NCBI GenBank assembly: GCA_003142495.1
Contig: PLMM01000079.1
Location: forward strand, 1-9,015
Direction of reading: 5' to 3'
Origin: Gemmatimonadota bacterium
GTDB lineage: Bacteria; Gemmatimonadota; Gemmatimonadetes; Gemmatimonadales; Gemmatimonadaceae
Length of the DNA: 9,015 nt
Every line of letters begins with the position of its first letter. Within the stretch, counting starts at the first letter, position 1. The translations under genes and the position numbers were made by a program. Below, in pieces: positions 4,830 through 9,015 of this stretch. The notes beneath the pieces are model-generated. The model was not told the origin of the DNA. It did no database searches and saw only the letters and a program-made list of their open reading frames with translations.

Positions 4830-7253
4830 CTAGGGAAGCTCTCGCCGCGGGATGTCGGTGTACGGGATGTTCAATATCGGATAGTCCGACCACCCCTTGT
4901 AGTCGAAGTGCCACCACTCGGCGTGGTACACCGTGAATCCCTCGGCCTCCATCGCGCGGCGGAGCAGTGCGCGATGCCAACGCTGCAGCGCGGTGCCGCC
5001 GGGATAGTTCGCGAACGAGCGATCCGATGTCTCGTCATAGGTACCCGGCATGTCGACGGGCTTTCCCGTCGCGCGATCGTACATCGTGATGTCGGCCGCC
5101 GCACCGCGATTGTGGCGCGAGCCATCGGCCGGATCGGCGACGAAGATCTTGTCGGCCTGCGGAACGGCATCCCAGAACATCTTCGTCACGTACCACGGAC
5201 GGTAGCTGTCGTGCACGAGGATGCCGAAGCCCTGCGTTGTCAGATAGCGATGTGCGCGCACGAGTGCCTCGGCGGCAGGGCGCTGCAGGAATGCGCGCGC
5301 CTGCGGATAGAACTTCACGCCGAGGAAGTTGTTCGTCGTCGCGTAGCGCACTTCGAGATGGATCGTGCTGTCGAGCGCAGTGAGCTCCACGAGATCGGGC
5401 GTGCGCGGACGGTTGTGCTCGACGGGAGGCGACGCGGCGCGCGCCTCGCGCTCGAGGTCGGCGAGCGGGCGCACGGGAGTGACGCGGAGCTGATTGCCGG
5501 ATGCGGGTCCGATCGCGCGCCGTGGAAACCACACCTTGCCGACGTACACTCCCGTCACCGCGCCCGACCTGTCGAAGGCGAAGTTCACCGGCTCGGCATC
5601 GTAGAGCGACGCGGCAGGGAAGGCGAACGTCGAATCCGTTTTGCGCGCGAGCGGCGACTCGAAGAACCATTCGATGAGCGCATCGAGATGTCCGCGCTTC
5701 TCGAGGATGTAGAGGATGTCGTGATCCCATCCATACTCGCCCACGAGGCGCGCGAGCGCGGGGCGCAGCGGAGCCGGCTTTGGCTCGGCCACGCGCGTGA
5801 AGCGCTTGCCGCCCGCTTCGAGCGCATCGCCGCGCCGGACGAGCGATGTTCCGAAGTCGAAGCGGTCGTCCTGCACGAGCGTGTCGCCGCGCAGTCGAAG
5901 CGAGCCGCGAAAGCCGCCGCGATCGGACTCGAGCACGAGCTGCGTTGCCGTCGAAGGTGAGTCCGAGGGTGCAGTGAGGTACGTGAGATCGAAGGCCGAG
6001 CTCCCGGCGACGTAGCGGCCAGCGAGCTTGGCGGCATCCGCAGCCGGAATCGGTGCGGTCTCGGTCCACGCTGGAATCGCGCGGTGTTCGCGCGTCGCGA
6101 GCATCGCGCGCAGCGCCGCCTCGGCAACGCGCGAGGTGACGATGTTTGCGACGTCGAGCGTGGTGACGACGGCGACGCCGAGGCTGTCGTCGGGGAGCAT
6201 GAGCGCCTCAGTGGCGAAGCCGTAGATCGCGCCGCCGTGTCCGATCACTCGGCGCCCGTCGAGCGTGTCGACGTGGAAGCCGATGCCGAAGCCGGTGCGC
6301 TCGCCCGCGCTCGCGAACTGCGGCGTCCACATCTCGTCGAGTGATTCGGGGGTGAGCACGCGACCGCGCTCGCCCTGCCCGCGCGTGAACATCGCGCTCA
6401 TGAAGCGGCAAAGATCGGTGACGGTGGTGTAGAGTGAGCCGGCGGGGGACTCGCCGAGCTGAAAGTCGGGCGCGGGAAAGCGCCGGCCGTCGTACGTCCA
6501 CATGGTGCCGACGGCGACGCGAGGCGCGAGTGCGGGGGTGAGCTCGAAGGCGCTCTCCTTCATGCCGAGCGGCGCGAGGACGTGCGAGGCGAGATAGGTG
6601 GCGAACGGCTCGCCAGACAGCTGTTGCAGCACATCGCCGACGACGGCGATGCCGGCGTTCGAGTACTTGATGTGCGTCGCAGGCTTGTAGATCAGCGTGG
6701 TGGAGTTGAGGCTCGCGACGGTGGCCGCGATCGGGGGCGAGGTGGTGTCGAAGTAGTTGCCCACTGGCGGCTCGCGCACGAGCCCCGCGCGATGCGATGT
6801 GAGCTCGCGCAACGTTATCGGCGTGCCGAACGGATTCGATGGGTGAAAGTCGGGAAGATAGCGCGACACCGGCGCATCGAGGCTGACGCGCCGTTGTTCG
6901 ACGAGCTGCATGATGCCGACATCCGTGAAGAGCTTCGACACGGAGCCCACGCGATAGACCGTCGCGGCGGTCGCGGGCACGTGGCGCGCGGGATCTGCTT
7001 CGCCGAAGCCGCGCGCCCAGACAATGCGGTGCCCATCAACCAACGCGATCGAGAGCGCGGGAAGACTTTTGTCGCGCATCTCGGAGGCTACGATGCGCTC
7101 GAGATACGCGGCGATCTGTGCATGCGCCGCATCGGGGGGGATGGAGTCGGGCGAAGCCGGGCTCTGTGCGTGCGCGACGCACGGCGCCGCCAACAGCGCC
7201 GCGAGTGCGGGCGCCGTGGCGACGAGTAGCGCGAGCGCGCGTCTTCGGATCAA
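4830..7253 (-). CDS. Exported fusion: beta-lactamase-family serine hydrolase + VanX-type D-Ala-D-Ala dipeptidase
   Basis: The 807-residue product starts with a signal peptide (MIRRRALALLV, hydrophobic core, probable cut after 'AHA', residue 29). Residues about 45-390 are a class C beta-lactamase/PBP4-like domain: Ser104-Val-Ser-Lys107 (SxxK nucleophile and base), Tyr197-Ser-Asn199 (YxN) and His339-Gly-Gly (the KTG equivalent). Two beta-rich accessory repeats follow, at about 407-490 ('AKLAGRYV') and 500-580 ('ARLVGEYG'). Residues about 615-807 form a peptidase M15D/VanX domain. It has Arg685 in 'HDSYRPW', zinc ligands His714 and Asp721 in 'SRHNRGAAAD', and Glu779 with zinc ligand His782 in 'EWWHF'. 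All expected catalytic residues of both enzymes are present. Likely role: periplasmic or extracellular cleavage of D-amino-acid peptides, with VanX/DdpX-like hydrolysis of D-Ala-D-Ala; whether this gives resistance or only nutrient recycling cannot be told. The start is TTG 7253, whose TTGA overlaps the stop of the upstream gene. No ATG lies before residue 59, and this start gives a clean signal peptide. Confidence 0.85.
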   Translation of the reverse strand: MIRRRALALLVATAPALAALLAAPCVAHAQSPASPDSIPPDAAHAQIAAYLERIVASEMRDKSLPALSIALVDGHRIVWARGFGEADPARHVPATAATVYRVGSVSKLFTDVGIMQLVEQRRVSLDAPVSRYLPDFHPSNPFGTPITLRELTSHRAGLVREPPVGNYFDTTSPPIAATVASLNSTTLIYKPATHIKYSNAGIAVVGDVLQQLSGEPFATYLASHVLAPLGMKESAFELTPALAPRVAVGTMWTYDGRRFPAPDFQLGESPAGSLYTTVTDLCRFMSAMFTRGQGERGRVLTPESLDEMWTPQFASAGERTGFGIGFHVDTLDGRRVIGHGGAIYGFATEALMLPDDSLGVAVVTTLDVANIVTSRVAEAALRAMLATREHRAIPAWTETAPIPAADAAKLAGRYVAGSSAFDLTYLTAPSDSPSTATQLVLESDRGGFRGSLRLRGDTLVQDDRFDFGTSLVRRGDALEAGGKRFTRVAEPKPAPLRPALARLVGEYGWDHDILYILEKRGHLDALIEWFFESPLARKTDSTFAFPAASLYDAEPVNFAFDRSGAVTGVYVGKVWFPRRAIGPASGNQLRVTPVRPLADLEREARAASPPVEHNRPRTPDLVELTALDSTIHLEVRYATTNNFLGVKFYPQARAFLQRPAAEALVRAHRYLTTQGFGILVHDSYRPWYVTKMFWDAVPQADKIFVADPADGSRHNRGAAADITMYDRATGKPVDMPGTYDETSDRSFANYPGGTALQRWHRALLRRAMEAEGFTVYHAEWWHFDYKGWSDYPILNIPYTDIPRRELP

Positions 7254-9015
7254 CCGAAGCGCCAGCCCAGGAGATTCCAGATGTTGAAGAACAGGGATAC
7301 GGCCACCGCGGCGAGAACGAGAAGTGTGAATCGTACACGCCGGCCAGTGGTCCAGAAACCACCGCGCCACGCCTGCACGAGTGCGGCGAGCAGGAGGAGC
7401 GTGAGGATGACGAAGACGATCGGCAGGATGAGCGCGGCCTTGAGCGAGCCCGGGATGCGCGAGAAGATCGTGTCGAAGTTCAGCACGAGCACGAGCGTGA
7501 TCACGATGACCGTCAGAAAGAACCATCCCGCGGTGAGAGTCGCAAGCCGCACGACGCGCTTCTGCTCGGGTGGCATCTCGCTCGTTTGTTTGCGGCGATA
7601 GAAGGCGGTGATCAGCGCCGACAGAAAGATCAGTGTGGAAAGTCCCAGCACGATGTACCACAGCTTGGGCGACTCGTACCACGGCACGCGTTCGGTGCCC
7701 ATGAAGGGGAAATCGTCGGCCGACATGTGAAGCGCGGGACCGGCCGAGTCGCCGTTGAAAGCTATCCGCCGGTGTCCGACGACTTCCTGGAAGATGCCGT
7801 TGCCGATCGGTTCGTATTGCCCGGGTTTTTCGCCGAGCCCCGTGACGAGGAGTCGCTTGTCCTTGTCGAGATACGTGACTTCGATCGACGGCGAGGCAAC
7901 GAGGATCAACTTCTCGAACTTGCTCGAGCTGTGGCGCGCGAAGCGATACTCGCCCACGTACTTCTTCGCGTCGGCGCTGAAGTCGGCGGGAGCAGCCGGA
8001 GGTGTGGCCCCGACCTTTGCGGGGAAGTAGCGATCGAAGAATCCGCGCATGAGCCCTTCGCGCGCGTGGCCGCCGCCATCACCTACGTAGGATGCGAAGA
8101 TGCCGACCTGCGCATCGGGCACGAGATACATCTCGGTGTGAAAGTGCTGCGTGTCGCCGCCGTGCCCGATCACGCGAACGCCGTTGAACTCCTGCTCGTA
8201 GAAGCCGAGCGCCATCGACGGGAGGCGCGGATCGTTCGAAAAGGCCCTGCTGTGCATGAGCTGCGCGGTCTCGGGCTTCAAGATGCGCACGCCGTTGTAT
8301 TCGCCGTCTCGCAGATGCGCGAACATGAAGTGAGTCATCGAGAGCGCGGACATCGAGCCCGAGCCTGCGGGGCGGAAGCCGCCGACGAACTCGAACGGCT
8401 TGGCGACGTAGATGCCGTTCTCGTCCGCGTAGCCGACGGTGCTGTAGGGGCGGAGCGCGAGAGGGACGGGCTCCTCGAAGGTCGCGTACTTCATGTCGAG
8501 CGGCTCGAGGATGTGTTTCCGGATGTAGTCGTTGAACGGCTCGCCGCTCACCTGCTCGACGATCAGCCCCGCGAGCGCGGCGCCGTAATTCGAGTACGAC
8601 GCGAGTGTGCCCGGCGGCCGGACGCGATCGGGCTGGTGCTTCTGCATCGTGGTGGCGATCGGCTCGACGCCGGCGGAGTCCTCGATGATGAGATAGCCGA
8701 GGGCGCCGTCTTCCCATCCGGCAGAGTGGGTCATGAGATCGCGAATGCGCACGGGCTTGCCGTAGGCGTCCTTGATCTTGAAGGTCTTGAGGTACGAGTT
8801 GACGTCGCCGTCGAGGCTGAGCTTCCCCTGCTCGACGAGCTGCATGACGGCGGTCCAGGTGAAGAGCTTGGACGTGGAGCCGATGCGGAAGAGGCTCGTG
8901 GCCGGATCGATCGGGATGCTTTTGGCTATATCCTGGCTGCCGTAACCCTTGGCGTAGAGGACTTTTCCGTTCTTGACGACCGCGACGACGGCGCCGGGGA
9001 TGCGGAGGTCTTCGA
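7250..9015 (-). CDS. Beta-lactamase-family serine hydrolase with C-terminal four-helix membrane domain (partial, N-terminus outside window)
   Basis: The frame is open from the right edge: its N-terminal codons ('EDLRIPGAVVAVVKNGKVLYAKGYG') lie upstream of the first in-frame ATG at 8845, so that ATG is internal. About 587 residues are visible. The serine hydrolase motifs are Ser-Thr-Ser-Lys (bases 8867-8878, in 'RIGSTSKLFTW'), Tyr-Ser-Asn in 'SYSNYGAAL' (about visible residue 140) and His-Gly-Gly in 'VIGHGGDTQHFH' (about 284). A beta-rich linker domain ('KKYVGEYRFARH') covers about 346-441. Four hydrophobic segments follow at about 452-472, 490-514, 528-550 and 561-582, near the C-terminus. 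The catalytic domain is presumably outside the cytoplasm, tethered by these helices; no signal peptide is visible because the start is missing. It is a paralogue of the downstream fusion protein and is translationally coupled to it by a TTGA overlap at 7250-7253. Substrate unknown: the family covers D-aminopeptidases, DD-peptidases, esterases and beta-lactamases, and true beta-lactamase activity should not be assumed. Confidence 0.87.
   Translation of the reverse strand, partial: EDLRIPGAVVAVVKNGKVLYAKGYGSQDIAKSIPIDPATSLFRIGSTSKLFTWTAVMQLVEQGKLSLDGDVNSYLKTFKIKDAYGKPVRIRDLMTHSAGWEDGALGYLIIEDSAGVEPIATTMQKHQPDRVRPPGTLASYSNYGAALAGLIVEQVSGEPFNDYIRKHILEPLDMKYATFEEPVPLALRPYSTVGYADENGIYVAKPFEFVGGFRPAGSGSMSALSMTHFMFAHLRDGEYNGVRILKPETAQLMHSRAFSNDPRLPSMALGFYEQEFNGVRVIGHGGDTQHFHTEMYLVPDAQVGIFASYVGDGGGHAREGLMRGFFDRYFPAKVGATPPAAPADFSADAKKYVGEYRFARHSSSKFEKLILVASPSIEVTYLDKDKRLLVTGLGEKPGQYEPIGNGIFQEVVGHRRIAFNGDSAGPALHMSADDFPFMGTERVPWYESPKLWYIVLGLSTLIFLSALITAFYRRKQTSEMPPEQKRVVRLATLTAGWFFLTVIVITLVLVLNFDTIFSRIPGSLKAALILPIVFVILTLLLLAALVQAWRGGFWTTGRRVRFTLLVLAAVAVSLFFNIWNLLGWRFG

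Noticed and set aside
4692..5960. Long open plus-strand frame antisense to the hydrolase-VanX gene
   Set aside because: It is the mirror of a high-GC coding region: it has no start signal, overlaps the TetR 3' end, and its arginine/glutamate/alanine-rich translation lacks any domain. The minus strand has full catalytic motifs.
8843..8845. ATG 8845 (minus strand) as the start of the membrane-anchored hydrolase
   Set aside because: The frame continues upstream to the window edge and contains the essential SxxK motif at 8867-8878, so this methionine is internal.

Overview
The window is high-GC bacterial DNA with dense, overlapping genes in two oppositely transcribed blocks that converge near position 4790. 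The gene content (a Hyf-type group 4 hydrogenase-related operon next to large secreted serine hydrolases) would fit a free-living soil or sediment lineage such as Gemmatimonadota, Acidobacteriota or a proteobacterium. No marker gene fixes the taxon, so this is a weak inference.

Positions 1-3957 (+ strand) are the 3' part of an operon for a membrane-bound complex related to formate hydrogenlyase (Hyf/Hyc) and complex I. In order they are: the last 20 codons of a probable HyfE-like subunit, a HyfF-like proton-translocating membrane subunit, a HyfG-like 'large subunit' (NuoC+NuoD-like), and a HyfI-like small subunit carrying a HyfH/ferredoxin-like N-terminal domain. The key point is that the HyfG-like protein has lost all four cysteines that hold the NiFe centre. 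The fused ferredoxin domain has also lost most ligands of both of its 4Fe-4S clusters. The small subunit keeps its proximal-cluster cysteines, and the membrane subunit keeps its proton-path charged residues. This is the pattern of 'energy-converting hydrogenase related' (Ehr) complexes: a redox-linked ion pump that cannot be a hydrogenase and whose substrate is unknown.

Positions 4142-4753 (+ strand) encode a TetR-family repressor of the BetI-like C-terminal type, with a good ribosome-binding site and visibly lower GC than its neighbours. Its target is not evident.

Positions 4830-9015 (- strand) hold two translationally coupled, paralogous beta-lactamase-family (class C/PBP4-like) serine hydrolases. 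The upstream one runs off the right edge and ends in four membrane segments. The downstream one is an exported fusion: signal peptide, serine hydrolase domain, two beta-rich accessory repeats and a complete VanX-type D-Ala-D-Ala dipeptidase. Together they look like a cell-envelope pair acting on D-amino-acid peptides or peptidoglycan fragments.

No RNA genes, insertion sequences, CRISPR arrays or convincing terminators were seen. No non-coding stretch exceeds 300 bases. The largest gaps are 3029-3138 (contains a perfect hairpin), 3958-4141 (leader of the TetR gene) and 4754-4829 (convergent 3' ends).
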